Source: Eudromia elegans (taxonomy: Eukaryota; Chordata; Aves; Tinamiformes; Tinamidae). From it: a stretch of DNA of 64,000 nucleotides. Of the stretch, positions 11,501-26,212 are shown in pieces (the first letter of the stretch is position 1; each line of letters begins with the position of its first letter). The translations under genes and the position numbers were made by a program. The DNA lies in the NCBI GenBank assembly GCA_003342815.1, contig PTEX01000235.1:186001-250000 (forward strand), written 5' to 3'. Below the pieces are notes generated by a model, which was not told the origin of the DNA, ran no database searches, and was given only the letters and a program-made list of their open reading frames with translations.

Positions 11501-12537
11501 AAAGGGAGCTCTGCTGCATCGCACAAATCATTCCAGTGATGGGGTCCATATATCATATAAGGAGGAAATATGGCTTGTAGGCTTAGGGATAGGTAAGGCA
11601 TTTCTGTGTTGAGCTGCATTTTGTTGGCTTTTAATTGAATTTAAATGGATTTTCTTTTTTCCCCTCCTTTAAACAGAATGATGAGGAGGTTACTTAGAAG
11701 ACTTGGATCCTGTGTGGCCAGCTGTGTTTGTGAACTCGACTTTGTGTCTGGCATGGCTATATAGAATTCATGGCATTATCCCAAAGAGTCTCCCTGCTCG
11801 TGCATTAGGTAGGGCAGAAGGGATCATGGCTCCCAGTGCGCAGAACATCCAGCTTAGCAGAGCTGGTGAGAGAAACCCCAGCTCGTGCCCAGCTGGTCTG
11901 CTTGACATCTCTGCCTCTTAAGGGAGGCTTTGATCAGTTCCTGAGGTCTAAGGAGGGTATGGAGGGCACAACAGAGGCACTGGTGCGTACTGTGGTGGGA
12001 GGCAGCTCTGAGCAGGAGGGTTTGCCTTGAGAACCCACGGATGAGAGAAACAAAATATGAACCCTCTACCTCACTGTGCACGTGTGCCGAGTTAACAGCA
12101 ACAGAAAGCTTGCTGTCAAATACGAAGAGGTTATCAATACTGCTGTGGCAGAGCTGCTCTTCGTGTTTCGTACTGAGTGGGAATTACAGATCTCCAAGAA
12201 CTTCATTCCTCATTTTAAACCTGCGTTCAACATGGGCTCGATGGGGAGGGAGCCTATGGGGAAAGTGCAGGAAGAAGGTAAATGCTGTATCCTAGGAGAC
12301 CCTCCTGCTCTGCGGAACGGGGAAGATATTTTTAAAAAAGCATCCGCTTGTAGTGCTAAGCTGCCAGTGCAGCTCACTTGGGCGGTTGTCATCTGTGTTC
12401 TGCTGTGCCTAGCTGCCTCCCTTCTCCTTCCTTCGCTCCCAGGGCTCCATCAGCCCCGCGTGGTCCTGGCTCCACAGCAGTCACCATCTCCCTGGGCAGG
12501 GTCGGGAGGGCTGGCCCAGCGTGGGCAGGTGGAGCGG
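8600..12537. other. Intron 1 sequence, nothing recognised
   Basis: Ordinary intron DNA with short homopolymers (a C run near 9691, an A run near 11027) and an AT-alternating patch near 9250-9285. No exon, RNA gene or dispersed repeat could be supported. Confidence 0.5.
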
Positions 12538-12890
12538 CCTGCCCAGGCCGCCCTCCCCACAGACCCACCAAGCTCGGCTCCTCCGGCGTGCCCCGGCCGC
12601 CCTCCTCACGGGCCAGCCGAGCTCGGCTCCTCCGGCGTGCCCAGGCCGCCCTCCCCGTGGGCCTGCCGAGCTCGGCTCCTCCGGCGTGCCCCGGCCACCC
12701 TCCCCGCGGGCCTGCCGAGCTCGGCTCCTCCGGCCTGCCCAGGCCGCCCTCCCCGCGGGCCCGCTGAGCTCGGCTCCTCCAGCCTGCCCAGGCCGCCCTC
12801 CCTGTGGGCCTGCCGAGCTCGGCTCCTCCGGCGTGCCCCGGCCACCCTCCCGGTGGGCCCGCTGAGCTCGGCTCCTCCGGCTCCTCCACT
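12538..12890. repeat. 49-bp GC-rich minisatellite (about 7 units)
   Basis: The phrase CTCGGCTCCTCC recurs exactly every 49 bases at 12573, 12622, 12671, 12720, 12769, 12818 and 12867. A partial unit precedes the first, and the last is cut short. Each unit carries the palindrome GAGCTC, often extended to CCGAGCTCGG, and the block GGCCGCCCTCC or GGCCACCCTCC. Variants are shuffled among units: GCCACCC occurs in units 3 and 6, and CCCGCTGAG ends units 4 and 6. This suggests unequal exchange or conversion. Because 49 is not a multiple of 3, a single stop-free unit keeps all frames open, which explains the long proline-rich open frames here (up to 279 codons). They should not be read as proteins. 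Confidence 0.96.
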
Positions 12891-13805
12891 CCTCATAAGG
12901 TCAGCCTGGCTCTAGCACTGGCGGGCGCCTCCTCCCCAGGGGAAGGACCCTGTCTGGCGCTTGCAGCTCCATGGGTGTTCTCCTGGTTAAAGCAAGCCCT
13001 GGTCTTGAGGCGCATGGGGTCTGAAAGAGGGGTGGCCATTTTCAATCTCCCTTTCTGGTGTTTTTGGGGGAAGAGGTGACATAAAATGTACAGTCCTGAC
13101 TGACTGTATTCAGTGCTGTTCCAACTCCTTTTCCATCCACACTTCCTTCAACATGGCTTTTACTTTTGGTTGGGTCAGTATAATTGCTCAAAGTAGCCAA
13201 GTTAGTTTGGGGCAGAAAGGGCTAGAGGGTGGTAGGAAGAATGGAAATATGCAGACCGTCTTGTGCATGCTTTGCCTTTGTTTATTTACTTATTTTCCTG
13301 GTGCAGTAAGAGGAAAACAACAGATTGAGCTTTATTTGCGTCTTGCTTTTTTTGTGCCGGGAGCAGTGTCGCTCCTCGTGGCGTGCCCATGGGGGTGCAA
13401 GCAGTGCCCGTGCTGCCTGTGGGTCGCAGTGCCGTTTTGGGTCATGCTGTTGTCCGTACCCTGCTGCACAGCATCCTTGGACTGGAGTTAGAGGGCTCGC
13501 AGCCTGTCCGGGGATCCCGCTGTCATCACAGCTCTGCTTCTAATGTCTTTCCACTTAAATTCTCCTTTAAAATCATCTGGTCGCATGGCAAACTATCTCT
13601 GTGTAGTCCTGCCTACTTATCCATCCATTTGTTTGAAGGTACCAACACAAGAGAGACTCTCTGCTCCTCTTCCAAGTCTGCCTGAATTTCCCTAATTTAT
13701 CCCTCTGTCTTTTATGACCTGTTATGACAACTTCTACTTTCCAAGCTTCTTCCCTGCAGGGAAGCGAAGGAAATCAGGCCCTAGCCAAACTCCACAGCAG
13801 ATCCT

Positions 13806-13829
13806 TTTATTTATTTATTTATTTATTTT
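13806..13829. repeat. (TTTA)n microsatellite
   Basis: About six tetranucleotide units, TTTATTTATTTA and onward, ending in a T run. Confidence 0.9.
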
Positions 13830-16800
13830 TGGTGAGACCAGAATTGGCTCATTCAAGGCAGGCATTATTTATCTTCAGGTACGGGCTAGAGACCTTCTCA
13901 GCTGATGCACAGCACAAGTTTTTGTGCGAGTTTTTCCTGTTGTAAAAGAGCTATCAAACAGATCGAATAATCTATTCCATGTCTGAGTCTCCCATCAAAA
14001 GTGGGACTGACGATAGACCTGCAGCTTTTATGTGGTCCCTTTTTGGAGGAGCATTGGCCTCTCTCCCCATTCCCACAAAAGGGGAGAAAGAAAAGAGGAA
14101 CAAAAGAAAAGTTACTTCGCTGTTCTTCTGAGGTCTCTGTTTTCTTCAGGACAGGCTGTCCAGCAGACATGGCACTGTGGGCACCTCGGGCAGTCCAGAG
14201 CGGCAGCTTCAGCCCTTACGGAACTGCCAGACACTCGATACCGTGGGCCAGGGTGAAACCGTAGCCTTGCGTGGCAGCTACCAGGGCAAAGGCTTGGTCC
14301 TTTTGTGTGAGATGTGATGTTGAAAAACATAGCACTTAGGACACTAAGTAAGGGTCTAAGGCAATACTAGAGACGTTGCAGCTTTGATTTCAAATGTTTT
14401 TGTTGGCTTTTGGAAGATGCAGTTGCAATGAAAGGGAGGTCAATGTCAGAAAAATTAATTGCTCAAAGTGCCGCTGATCTTTATTTTTTTCTCTTTATTT
14501 TTGCTAACCATCTACCTTGTCCCTTTCTGTTATTGAATGAAATTGAGGAAATTATATATATATTTACCCCCCCCCCTGCCCTGGGTTGTGAAATATTTCT
14601 TCTTGGTTAGCAATCTGCACTGCCTTTTTATGAGGAGGACAAGAGGAGAAGATGCTGTGAATCTAACAGTGGAATTAAACCTTTCCTATCACCGGACTGG
14701 GTACACTACTTCCAAAATGAGTTCAGATCCATCATACCTGAGAGCAGAACTTTGCCCACGGAGCTTTGGGTAACTTGTTTTGGAGCCGAGAGCCTATGAA
14801 TGAAAACTGCCACGTGCTTGCATTGCTGCAGCATGTGGGGGCCTTTGCTGCACAGTGGAGGAGAGGGGACGTGTCCTGCTCGTGCTTGGGGAGCGGGGCT
14901 CTTGCCTCCCTTCCTTTCTGGGCACTGCTTGGGGTTTCTGCCCTCTGCCCCTGTTTCTCATTCATTCCACAGGCTCCGTTTCTGTGTAGGCACTCAAGCT
15001 GTCTGAATGCAGTGCTTATTTTTTTGTTTATTTGTTCAGCAGTAAGTGGTCGTTTGCAGGAGCCTGTGCAATAAAACTGGATTCCTTAAATTACTGGTTT
15101 TAAGCAGTTTTAAAAGGAGTATTTTGAAGAAAGTGCTTTTTCTTCCAAATATGTTTTAAGGGTCTTTGTTTCATTTGTGAATAGTCAATTTTTGAGTTGA
15201 AATTTGATCTGGAACCCTCCTTAAGCTAATTTTTGTTTTTCTTTGCTGCTGTTATTTGTAGGTGTCTTTATTGGAAAAGGAAATTAAAAGCCCCCTTTCC
15301 CACTGCCTTCCAAGGACCTCCATCACTTGATCTTTGTTCAGAGTTGTTCTATTTTTTCATTAGAAGTTTTCAGTTCCGTACAATGAAACTTGCATTGCGT
15401 TGTATGGGTGGAGCTCTCTCTGTAGAGCTCTATACATGGAGGTAGAATATGCCATTTCAGATACTGTTCAGGTATTTAGAGCTGAAAAGCACAGGTCATT
15501 GAACTATGTACAAGCGAATATAATCACTTAAAGCGTCATATGCACTATAAGGTTTTGTAGGTTGTTGGTCTAAATTGGGCAATTTCCATTTTTAAGAATC
15601 AAACTAGAACTAAATATGAAACAATATAAATAAAATTCTACCTCTTCTGTTCTCCCACTCCCCTTCTTTGAGTATCATTTGAAGGTGAAATTTAAATGTG
15701 TCCTCTAGACTGCTGTAATTGGAACCAATGATCACTTTTTGTAACACTAAAACTTACAATATTCTTTTAAAAGCTTGTAAAATGGAACATAGAACTGACT
15801 TGGAGGATTCTTCATCTCTCCATTACCTTGTCACATGTCACCCCATTGCACCTCCCATCATGCACTTTCAGTTCTTGTCTTTATTCTCCTCAGTAAACTT
15901 TAATTGACATCAGTGTCTCACTGGCCTTTGCAAAATGTCGATGACAACTTTCTCAAGCTGGGACTCCCTCCAGTTTACCTTTCAATGTCATTTTAAGGTC
16001 TCTGCATTCCTTTCCAGTTGTACAAAGCCTGGAATTACAGCCTAGCAAATTCCTGCAGCAACCTCTCTAGAGTAATCCCCTAAATTCCCAGGTCTATGAA
16101 TTGTAATTCTATTAGCTGTTAATCAAATGAAGTCTGGAAGAATGAAGCTGGCATGTGAAAATGTGTGAAGTTCCCTATCTCTAATCCCTCTTTTAGAGGA
16201 AAAAAAAGTTATAGGCTAATGTGATTAACTGTAATCCCATTCTTACTTGGTTTTAGGAAAGTGTCTGATTCCTAATTCATAAGCTAGTTTTGTGAAACAC
16301 TCCAAGTGCTTTTGTGTAGGGGCTGGTGGGTTATTTTGCAGCTATTTTACTGCTCAGCTGATTGTCTCTCAGAAAATATTGGTAGCAAGAGGGAAATAAA
16401 TGCATATAGCTGGCAGTTAGTTACTAGACCTTGTTGTGCAGCCTAATTTAGAAATCTGAAACCAGGAGGATGTAAGTAGAAACACAAAACCAGCATAATC
16501 CTTTCAGGTATCTATGTGTACACATAAACACAGGCAAAAAAACCAACTTATCCATACACTGCAAATTGCTCTTTGGAGCTTTCTAAGCGCACAGGTTTAC
16601 ATTAAGGTTGCGTTATTTGCTAATGTATTATTACTACTAAAGAAACGGGTGTACTTAATACAGAGCTGGGAAAAGCCTCCCATTAGCAGAACTGCCTCTG
16701 AAAAAGAGAAGTGAATGATCTGGCAAGTTTTTCCCTATTGAGGCACGAGTTGTTCCTTTCAGTGCTAACTGAAAAAATACAGTAACTTCTGTTGAAATGT

Positions 16801-19800
16801 TCATGTGAAGTGTTAGAAATACCACTGACCTAGTGGAGAGAGACAGAAGTGAAAAGAATGAGCAATTCCTCAGTGTATTCCCCTGTACAAGCAACCTCAG
16901 TGCAAAGAATTAATGCAACCAAATACTTTGTCAGTAGTGCTTGGGAGACAAGGATCTTTGTGTTGGGTAAAACGCCAAGTGCAACCTGAGCTCAAGGTCT
17001 TTCAGTGCCAGCACTTGATAATATTGAATTAGTTTTGTTCAAAGGTTCAGAGTGTTACCTGCAAGCCCTATGGGTAGGAGGAGGAAGAGTTGTCCTCATT
17101 TCTCACTTTCCAGGAAGAAAATAAGGTTGGAGCCATCACGGAGGCAGCCTGGTGCTGGGGCTGATAGAGTTTGGGAGCACTGGTTCTCAGCATGCTGACT
17201 CTGGAGATTTTGTGTTTGCAGTGGAAATGAGGGTGAGAAACAGAAGAGAGGAAATGGGTGTGGAAGCAGGAAGAAAAATACCATGTTCATAAAGAACTGG
17301 GCATTTTGACAGTAACTAATCCAAAAGGTGGATGTTGTTTGAGATCTCTGGAGTTAGTGCTCCCAGTTTGGAGTGAGTTCTGAGAGCTCAACTCACTGCT
17401 GTTTTGTTTAGGCAGCAGATGGAAATACTGTGATTTAAAGAAGAATTTTGGAAACTTCCCCATGTCTTCCAATCATGTTTCTCCATCATCTTGGGCCTTC
17501 CCTGGACTCTGCTTCACTACGGCCATGGTGGGACTGCAAGGATGCTATGGCCACATTGAAGATCGAGCACGATACTTTCAGCCCCTCTGAAATAGAGGGA
17601 GCGTGGAGGCGCTGAGGGAAAGGATTTGAACTGCTGCTGCAGTCGTGTGCTCTTTGAAATGGCTGTGACCTCTCCAGCATCCTTCCTGGAGAGCTCACTC
17701 AAATAGTTGCTTCATTTGTAGGCAAAGCCCACAACAAAACAAAGTAAAAAAAAAAAAGGCCTAGAAAAGTGTTGGAATACAGAGAAGTGGGTGCAGTGGT
17801 GAAAATGGATCCCCTCTGGGGGAGCTTGCATGTAAACTCCTGAGAATGTGGTGCTCACCCTTAGCTATGGGCAAAGCAAAAATGGAGGAGTAATGACTAT
17901 GGAAACTAGTTAAGAATTTGGAAATGTAGGGAAGGTGGAAGAAATGGGACAAAAGTCAAGCCTGTAAAACCCAAAGACAGCACCCTAAAGGCAGGCTTTT
18001 CTTGGGGGGGGTGGGAAGATAGAAACCCCAACTACAGGAAATGAAAGGTCGCAAGGATCATCGAAAGGTAACTCTTCTCTGTGTAATTCAGCATAAATCT
18101 GCCAAATTCACTGCCTAAGGCCATGTAATTGTACAAGCTTCTTCCATGGGCTGGAGCCTTTTGCCTCATAATGCCATGACATCTAGGATCTAAAGGTGAA
18201 AGAGTATTTAAAAAGAGCATGTGAGATAGGTTAGATCATATATGAAAAACATAAAGTCTCTGGGCTGTCTTGATACCTATGAAGCTTTGCTGCTTGAGGG
18301 ATGACTGCGAGGCCTTCAGGAAAATGCTCTGTTATGGTTGGGTTCGTTCCAGAATTAACTTGATATTTCTCATATTTCACCTGGAATAGCTGGGCTGTAG
18401 CAGAAAGCAGGGTAGAATTGGTGGGGAATCCAACTGAGCCACTGAGAAAATTTTTAAAGGTGTCTTTTTGGTTTCTGTGGTGATTGATCCTGACTAGGTA
18501 CAAGATATATGGGAGAAGAGCCTTTGTTGAAGACTGCGAGAGAAATTGAAAATGGCAGCACAAACTACTAAAAAAATGTTGTGTAGATTTTCTGTATTAA
18601 AAGAAAGCTTCTTAAATAAAAGCTCGTATTAATGGGGTGGGGAACAAACAGTCTTTTCATTTTAGGAGGCCCTAGTTAAATACTTCAGAAAGTAACTTTT
18701 TGGTTTGGGAATGGATATGTTTATTTTATAGAATTCTAAATTAAAGCCTTTTCTGAAATTAAGAATTGAGGAAAGCTACCATAAAAGAAGAAAAATAATT
18801 GTTATTTTTTCATTGATGTTATGTAACGTTTTCTTCATTATCTTTCAGTTCTTGCTTAATATTTTGTCCCACATTCCGGAATCAAAAATTATAAGATATT
18901 TGATGCAGATACCTGTCCTTTTTTGTTGCTTTGCCTCAATCTTCTCTTGAGGTTCTCTGTTTTTTTGGAAAATACTTGCTTAATTTCAAGCCCAGTAGTC
19001 AGATTAGGATTTGCATTGCTGAATGTTTTGTGAATGGTTAAATGCAGAATTGAGCGTAGATGGTCAAGAATAACTCCTGGATTAAGATCCTTTATTAAGC
19101 CCTGTGTGGCTGGACTCTCAGCATTTGCTACCTCAGCGCAGGACAGGAGGAGAAACTCAGCAGAAAGGCTTATCCCTCTTTCATGTGTGCTTTTCTTCCC
19201 TTATTCCCTTTTACTTATTTGGAAGTAATCTGAGTGCTGCCAGGTTAGACTATTTGAGGAGCTTCTGTCTAGTCCTAAAATGCTAAAGGCTTTTGCTTCT
19301 GTTTGGATTTGAATGTACTTTGGTAGATGTGACTTCCTTCAGGAACTGGAAAAACTCCACTTCCCGTTGGACACGTGCGTAATCAGTTCCTCTTCCACCT
19401 TTTTTTGGCACCTGCTTTCTTTAGAGTCCCACCTTTTAGATATGTGGCCACTGTTGATCTGCAGGTGAGAGTTTATACAACATTGTTCAGCATGCTATAA
19501 ATCAAATGGAAAATAAAACCAGTGAGCTGGGGGAGGTTGGCTCTGTAGCAGGTGAGTCCAACTTATTTCAGGAAATGTGGAATCTAAGCAAATATCTGAA
19601 ATATCCAGTACCTGTCCAGGTAACTGTGAAGACAGTCCACTTGCCTTTTGTATTGGACTTGGGGAACACAGGTGAATTGTAAGAAAGTGTCTTCCTCCTC
19701 CTTGTGTCTGTTCATTTGCTGTTCTGCTACTCTGCAGCAACAGGGGCCAAAGTTGCAAAAGTTTTTATTTTACAGCAGTATTTGTTAGACTTTTGAGACC

Positions 19801-22800
19801 AAAGAAGCTGGTGATAGCAGGGTTCTGGAAGAGGATATGAAATATGTTTATTGTTCAGTAGCTGAGAGGATGAAGGATCTGCCATAGAAAATTTTGCTTT
19901 TCACAGTCTCTCTGCGGTTTGTAGGGTGTCTCTAGATGGTTTTTTGCAGTGAGGGGAGGGGTTTTATGCCTGCAAAACTGATTTTCTATCTCTTTCCCCT
20001 TGTTTCATGAGTGCAGTTCGTGTTAATGAAGAGGAAGGTATGGTCACCAAACTGTGGAGTAGTCTGATAGGATCTTAAGGAAATGTATTTTCACTCAATC
20101 AACTCTGAACAGGAATTTGGTCTGGAAAATTTAAAATAAAACTTTCATACCTGATTGGGGAGTACTGGAGTCAATGTCATGGGTGCTGCTTCGCTACAAA
20201 CCCTGCCTTTGCCATGAGGAGCTGCTTTACCTGGTGAGAGCACCTGGGGAATGTGCACCCCGTCTGGATGCATAGATTTCACCTATGCATGTTCACAGTG
20301 ACCTCTCAGATGATTTTTTGGGGAAGAAATCATTCTGCCATCTTCAGTAAAGCCCCTTTAGAAAGTGAGCATGTGGTTTCTGAAGTAAACAAACCCATCA
20401 TCTTCCTTGCAAAAGGGAGACTTTTCATTTTCCGGACATGAGCTCCAGCCTGTCATTTCTGTGATTTTGAAAGTGGTTGGTATTCTTTTGCCCATGACTT
20501 TCCTTTGTCTCTTCCCCTCAGATTTCCCTCTTGATATTCAAGTGTTGCAGGCAAACAATGGGAGATGAAATGGAAACCTTCTAATTACTTCTCTGTGTAA
20601 GCAGGCTGCCTCCCTTTGTTTCGTTCTACTGCAGACAGAAGAGCCGTGCTGCTGTGCTTCCCAGCTGCACTCATCTTCCTCTATGACATGCATATTTTGT
20701 GAACTACATTTCATTATGACCTTCAATCGTTTTAGTTGTTTGGTAAATCATAAAGAGAACAATGATGGCCACAGAGAGACAATGTCTTTATCTTTCATTT
20801 GCCAACCTTCCATCTCCGATACTGTTACTGCATTATCTGTTTAATCTGGGGAGCAGGTCGTTCTGTGATACAAAGGTGGTTCTCACTCTTTTAATTCCTC
20901 AGACTTACTAGACTCCTGAGGCCATTAGCCTCAGACCAAGAACCCTTCCTCCACAAACCCAGCAAGCGTCTGGTATGTACCACAAAAGCTGTTGCTAGCT
21001 GCTTGGGTGATAACATGGTGCTCAAGGAAAAACCTTGCTTCCCCTGAGGGGTACTAGTCTCTTCCTTCTCCATGTAACCTGTCCTATAACCAGAAGAGAA
21101 GATCGTGGTGTTCTTTACAGAAGATCATACTGTGAAGGACACTTTTGCATTATCCTCAACCCACGGCTTCTCTACTCCCTTGTTGAGCGCTCAAAATGGC
21201 CTTCAACCTTACCGAAGGTTCAGGCATTCCACGTTACAGAGGGGTTCAAAACCTCTGTGAACCTCTCTGCTGTAGACTGTGTCCAGGAGAGTAGTGCGGT
21301 GGTGGGAACCGTGTGAGTGAACCTAAGAACACTTTACATCCAAATGTGTTCCTGCAGGGCGCTGATAAAGGACTTCTGTATCTTGTCTTCCTGACCTTGA
21401 TCCTTCAGAGCAAGGCAAAACAGAAAGAGAGAGAAATCAGATTCCTGTCTGCTGTGGATGTGCATCCTGTCGGAGACCAGAGAGTTCGGCTTTGTGGCAT
21501 GGCCTTCTGCCCAGCAGAACCCCTCTCCCTCCAAGGGCCCTGCTTCTTGCCTTGTCTTGCCAGCGAGTAACTGCCCTCTCTCCCCTTTCTGATGTGCCCC
21601 GAGTTCTACAAGCACTCTTTTATTTCTTTCCTCTCTGATTTTTAATTTGTGTTTTTTTCTGCATTCAGTGTAGAAGTTTTCTGCATTCAGTCTGTTCTGG
21701 AGAAGTGCTTGCCTTTCTGGGAGAAAATACCAGGCAAAGTTTCAATGCTATCAGCTGGTGGTTTTCTGCAGAGCTGGTCTCCGTGTTATTATTTTTTGTC
21801 TGCAGCTTAGAATAGCTCACTATTAAAATAAAATAACCGCCCCCTTTGATTATTGAAAGAAAGGCATAGACAGACTTACCATAAGTCTCTGGAAAAAGGC
21901 CAATGGGATTAAGTGCTGCCTGCACATTCCCGTGTAGTGAAGCTTGCTAAAGATTACACTTGGAGATCTTACGAAACTCTCCTAGCCATCCATAGCTCAT
22001 GGTCTGACAGCCTGTAAGTGGGGTGCTTGAGGAGGATTAAAACAATTCTTTGTGTAATAATAGTGCTTCTGTCATCAAGTGTAATGGTAACAAATCCAAA
22101 TTTCCACTGTTATTTATGCAGCATTTTAAGATTCCTGTTGAAACCATCAGAAGTTCCTCACTTCAGAACAATATGAAAGTGAAAATACCAGTGTAGTTCT
22201 TCTGGTTTACAAAAAGAAAATGACTTTTTTTCTTCTCTTTTATTCCCATTTCAGATTCTATTTGCAGCCATTGCTACCATGCCTTCTGTTTTTCTCAGCA
22301 CTTGGCAGAGGGAAGGGAGGTGTAGGAGGAGAGGCAATTGATGTTTAGTCCTTCATATGCTTTCTAATTTATACTTGGGTTGATTATATATGCATCTAGA
22401 GCAAATAGGCACCCATGCATATAAATAGAGATGCATATGCATATACTAAATAGAGATACATCATGACAAATACTGTATCATCTTCCAGGGCTTCCTTAGT
22501 TTGTGCCTGATAAAAATCCTTATTATGTGTGTTCATTTATATATGGTTCTTGCAGATAGGAAGATTTTGATAAAGATTCAGCAATTGAGACGTCTTTCAT
22601 TTCTGAGGTCACTCAACTTCCCATACCAAATTTGTGCCCTTTTGATAGCGAGTAATTAGAACTGTGTCTAAATGGCAGAATTCCCTCAAGTGGTTGCAGT
22701 GATGGAGTGGCGGAATGATGACTTTACACGATGGTCCCAACGCACTGACAGCGATCCACGGTGTTGTGAGCCCACACTGCTGTCGCCAGCGCAGTAGCGT

Positions 22801-25800
22801 CACCGCCGCTTTGCTGTGAGGCTGGATTTGACCCCTTTGGTCTCCAAAGGGGAGATCTCTGCTTCCCAGAATTGCCCTTCATTCGGGATTGAGTGTGTGG
22901 AAGATTCATGGGCTCCGTAGCGGTATTTGCCAGCAACTCTGGGTCATTGTGCCAAGGGTTTCATGTAGCTCGGTCTGTCTTTCGCTCCATTGTTTGCGCC
23001 AAGGGTAGCTCAGAGATTCCTTATTTCTCTGGTTGGTATTTGAGGAAAAGGATGAAAAGGAGTCTTTGTCTTCACATGAAATATTGGTATCGTTGGTGAC
23101 AATGAGTTATCTTAGTGTTGCTGAACGCTTCCTGCTTCTGTAATTATTGTCATGCAGCAGAGCTGTCACCGTTGCTGCTACCAAATTGGTCTACAGATCT
23201 GCAGTTAGCAAGGAAGATCTGTTAAAGTGACACAGACTGGGTTTTCTCATCTTGTTTTTATCCAATGTTGAAATTTCCAAGTTGGGGAGTATAGACATTG
23301 TACTTTGTACTTAATACAGTGTTTTCAAGCCCCAACCCCTTTTCTTTTTTTTTTTTTCCATCTTCGTGCAATCTGATCTCACCATCATGCTTCCTGAGCT
23401 GAGAAGAGAAGCTGCAGGGACATACCCGGTGGGAGTGTTTGCAGGGTAGAGCGAGTAGCTCCCAGGGGAGGCTTTCCAGCTCGCGTCGTAGGCAGAGCTG
23501 AGAGGGAACTCTGCAGAAACGCAGCAGTGCCAAGCTGGTGCGCTCCACAAGAGGCGAGGATGTGGGTTTGGAGAGGAATCCCTGCTAGGAGGACAAAGCT
23601 GAACGCTCGGATAATTTGGTCTGTGCTATTAGGGCTGGGGAGTCTGTGGGAAGAACACGCTGAGCTTTACAGATAATCTTCAGCCTTATCTTCCTGTGTT
23701 TGCAACCTTCCCGAAAGTGTAGGGTGGATAAGGCTTGACCTCTGTGTATTGCGCTCCTGGGATATTGTGTAATGCTCTGGTGTCATCGTGATGTAAGGGA
23801 TGTTGAAAAAACTGCAGGGTGAAGGAAACGGCTATAAAACTGATTCAAAGGCTGGAGAAAATGCCTTAGAGTACGAGGCTTGGATGTGATCTATATAGTT
23901 AGTTAAAAAAGATTGAGAAGTGATATGGTTAGAGAGTTGTGAAAATATTTACGAGGGAGAAGTGCGTTATTAGGGGGCCTCTCTCCTCCTAGAGAAGAAA
24001 AGCAGAATGAAAACTGAGTTGTGGGAGCTAAAACTATCTGTTCGGGTGGGAAGCTCCTTCCCAGGGTGCTATTTCAAGGTCCTGCCAGGGAAACTGGAGA
24101 ATTTTCTCTCTTCCTGTCTTAAAGAGCACTGCTGGAACTAGTGCTGCTACAAGCACAAATTACTGAGGTTAATCCCGAGGTATTTTTATCACCTGCAATG
24201 ATCTGCAACAGAACAACGGTCAGCCATACCATGAACTTCTGCCTGGCCTCAGAACTCTGTACAAGTATACTCTTTAAAAATACTTTAATTCACAAGGAGA
24301 GCCGTGACTATGTGCATAGCAGTGCTTAATATTAGTTGTAGCGCTTGTTTGCAGTAAAGTCTTTCCCATGGAGCTATTTGCAGTTGCTCAGGCTGCCCTG
24401 ATTATAGGTTGTTTCAGCCGTATTAGTAGCTATGGAGATGCCTGGCACTTTCCCACGTTTAGAAAAGCTTATCTCGGGTAGGCTTGGGTTTGAGCAGGTA
24501 CCCAGTTAGTTGAGCAGTGCCCCAAACACACTGTGTGTGCATGCACAACAGGCTTGCTAGGTGAATTTATGTCTCTGATGACTGCGCTGTGCATTGTGCT
24601 GTCCCAGCCCATCGCGGCAGCATTTGCAGCAGCCGTTGAGTGCTGGCAGGGTGACGTGGTGGGCAGTGGTGGTCACAGTGCTACCTGCAGCTTGCAAAAC
24701 GGCAGCCTGCCCGCTGCAAAGGAGCAGGAGCCCACGTTTTGAGACCAGCGAGGCCGAGCTTTAAACGTGGTCCTTATGTTATTGATGATTGCTCGCAAAG
24801 CAGGTCTAGAAAATACCGGTTCAAAAAGATTTTGCAAGAGCATCTCTCTGGCAGCTTATGGTCTTGAAAAGCTCTTCTAATTAGCGAATTCCTGTTCTTG
24901 AAGTATTTGTATTTCTGCTGTATTATTTACTCTGTGTTTACCCTCATGCTTCTTTGACTGCTTGAAGAACACTGACTTGTATTTTGGTTAATCCTCATTA
25001 ATTAAAGAGGAGCTTTTGCGTCACTGCATTTCCGTAGCCCTTTGATTTCTTTTATCAAAACCCCTAAGGAGTTACAAAATATCCACCAGCCTTCTGCCAT
25101 ATCTGCATAAATACCTAATTGTGGTGTGATTGCGTTAATATAATTTCTTGTTCCTTAGTTTAATTAGTGTATGTTGTTCAGTAACACAAGCAGTGAAAAG
25201 AGAAACCTACTTAGTTTCCTACATAAAAAAACCAATGATCCTTTGTGAGAAACAGTACTTGTATGGTATGTATTTTTGCAAATCCATGTATGTACATCTG
25301 TGCATGTAGATACATACGTGTTTTGGAACATGTCTCTATCAAGATGTGACCCTACAAGTGAAACAGCTATTTGGATATTAGATCTTGCATGGGCTTCAAG
25401 CAGAGAGAGGCTTTGAGGACTGCTGGCTCGTGTTTTAACTTGCCTGCTGCTTAGTGTCGGCAGCTGGACTGCAAGACTGAGACAAGTGTTTCTCTCACCA
25501 GTCTTTCTTCTTGTTACCTTGCTATTGGTAGCTGGAATTGGAAATACGATAAACAGAAAGATCCGAGTGTAGTATCCTTCGTCTGTTTCAAGATCTGTAC
25601 TGAAATCTGTATTAAAAATGTTGAATAATCGATCAAAACCCTTTGTAACTTTATATGCAATATTAAGGTCCATGATTTGAAGCACACTTGCCTACCCTGT
25701 CTTGCAGGGATTGATGGATTGAAGTTTTATGGAGAATAATCCCAGCCAAACTTGTCTGAAGAGCATAGCTCTGAGCGGAGTACCCGGATTGTGTGAGCAC

Positions 25801-26192
25801 ATGCGGCTGGGGAGAGATCCAGGTCTCTGTTTGCATTGGCTTACAAGCCTGTTTTGCTTTAGGAGGTGCTGTATCTCAGGATTGCTAGCAGGGCAGCGTT
25901 GATAATGTCATTCTGATCTTTTTGAAGTGGTATTTTTGTAGAGGAGAGAATGAATTTGACCTTCAAGGGAGCATCAGGGCAACTAGTTCCTGATTATTGA
26001 TGTGTTAAAGTGAGGGCTGGATGATGTCAAAGAGGTGAAATAAAACATCTCTGAAATAAACCTTTTGGGCATTATGCTGAAGCATAATCTGTTCTTAATG
26101 GAATTCTTTTTATAACTTGCTAGACTATGCATTTATAATATTGATTATAGGACTTAATGATTCTAAGTGAAAAGATGCTTTTTATGTTACAA

Positions 26193-26212
26193 GAGGAGGA
26201 GGAGGAGGAGAG
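26193..26212. repeat. (GGA)n microsatellite
   Basis: A short purine tract of about six GAG/GGA units within AT-rich intron DNA, followed by AGAGAAG. Confidence 0.85.

Noticed and set aside
12076-12915. A 279-codon proline-rich open frame
   Set aside because: It is produced by the 49-bp minisatellite, which is open in every frame. The non-repeat first part matches no known protein.
25164-25685. A 173-codon minus-strand open frame
   Set aside because: AT-rich chance frame with no motif; nothing around it suggests an exon.
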